Translations under genes and position numbers: made by a program
The notes under the pieces: generated by a model
What the model was told of the DNA's origin: nothing
The model's database searches: none
What the model saw: the letters and a program-made list of their open reading frames with translations, nothing else
Shown here: positions 39,810 through 40,117 of the stretch, in pieces
Layout: every line of letters begins with the position of its first letter
How positions within the stretch are numbered: position 1 is the stretch's first letter
Assembly: GCF_002167005.1 (NCBI RefSeq)
Contig: NZ_NHTN01000027.1
Location: 1-40,117 of the forward strand
Direction of reading: 5' to 3'
From: Indiicoccus explosivorum
GTDB taxonomy: Bacteria; Bacillota; Bacilli; Bacillales_A; Planococcaceae
DNA: 40,117 bases

Positions 39810-40117
39810 TGGGTGTGCCTCCTCTATGCTTGTCATATGCTTATAACGATAGTGGAATAGCTAAAAGGAGTAAAGAAAGTGTTCTCCTTGATGATTTTAT
39901 TGATAGCGTGATCGTGGAATGATGGATGCATGAATGCGAAGGTAATAAAAATTTACTTTCTTCGTTGGTTTTCTCTGATTTGAGAATAAATACAGGATTT
40001 TCGAGAATAACAGTCGCTTTTTCGAGAATAAATACAGGCAATTCGAGAATAACTGCATTAATTTCGAGAATAACTGCAGCAGGACACGGGTGGAATCAAA
40101 AAAGGACCGCCGCGGCG
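39810..40117. other. Gene-free right end of the window
   Basis: No gene was found between the CatE-like start and the window edge. The region holds an AT-rich leader and the 21-bp repeat array at 39982-40080. The sequence after 40090 (an A-run followed by GC-rich sequence) may be the start of a terminator for a minus-strand gene outside the window. Confidence 0.6.
39982..40086. repeat. Second tandem array of 21-bp units (five)
   Basis: GAGAATAA recurs at 39982, 40003, 40024, 40045 and 40066, exactly 21 bp apart. Each copy is followed by ACTGCA, ATACAG or CAGTCG and a T-rich end leading to TTCGAGAATAA. The bases differ from the array at 16118, but the unit length is identical. A minus-strand frame stays open through it (ILEKATV, ILENPVF heptads) without a ribosome binding site. 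Confidence 0.9.

Overview
The window reads as chromosomal DNA of a GC-rich, spore-former-type Firmicute in the order Bacillales, most likely Planococcaceae/Caryophanaceae (a Bhargavaea-, Planococcus- or Sporosarcina-like genome). The basis is the B. subtilis-like gene content and gene orders (hom-thrC-thrB, the ycs/kip 5-oxoprolinase cluster, tagD, CatE-like and YtxG-like proteins), strong AGGAGG ribosome binding sites with frequent GTG and TTG starts, and many short GC-rich hairpin terminators. The genus is an inference; no rRNA or tRNA gene lies in the window, and no IS element or prophage was seen.

Layout. Positions 1-2200: the end of an unidentified gene, a Yip1-family membrane protein and a membrane diguanylate cyclase. 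2300-6926: a cobalamin riboswitch followed by an acyl-CoA thioesterase, both subunits of a class I ribonucleotide reductase and a flavodoxin, apparently one B12-repressed operon. 6977-11735: aspartokinase divergent from hom-thrC-thrB. 11949-12727: a toxin-antitoxin pair (AbrB-type antitoxin with a Doc/Fic toxin) behind a palindromic operator. 12740-16058: a SulP transporter plus universal stress protein, a serine-recombinase-like protein that lacks the catalytic residues, and a methyltransferase. 16118-16243: an array of 21-bp repeats. 16285-21497: a secreted subtilase with SLH-like repeats and a LuxR-type two-component system. 21680-26019: a methyltransferase, a zinc peptidase, a DHA2-type efflux pump and a TraB/GumN protein. 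26395-27246: a very acidic repeat lipoprotein behind a candidate sigma-B promoter. 27326-28903: two teichoic-acid genes. 29078-33646: the 5-oxoprolinase operon with an NRAMP-like transporter and a hydro-lyase-family protein. 33756-38275: a small unknown protein, a CNT nucleoside transporter, a zinc alcohol dehydrogenase and a frameshifted NCS2 purine permease. 38330-40117: a YtxG-like protein with a candidate sigma-B promoter, a CatE-like dioxygenase and a second 21-bp repeat array.

How the parts work together. The B12 riboswitch operon would supply a cobalamin-independent ribonucleotide reductase when B12 runs short, which predicts a B12-dependent class II enzyme elsewhere in the genome. The threonine block converts aspartate to threonine. 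The pxp block would import and hydrolyse 5-oxoproline. NupC and the (broken) NCS2 permease are two nucleobase/nucleoside uptake systems. The parts most worth following up are the riboswitch-thioesterase-RNR arrangement, the catalytically dead recombinase with its mirrored divergent promoters, the NRAMP-fold protein without its metal ligands inside the 5-oxoproline operon, the repeat lipoprotein, and the two unrelated repeat arrays sharing an exact 21-bp period.

Most start sites were chosen by eye from ribosome binding sites. Promoters are pattern matches only.
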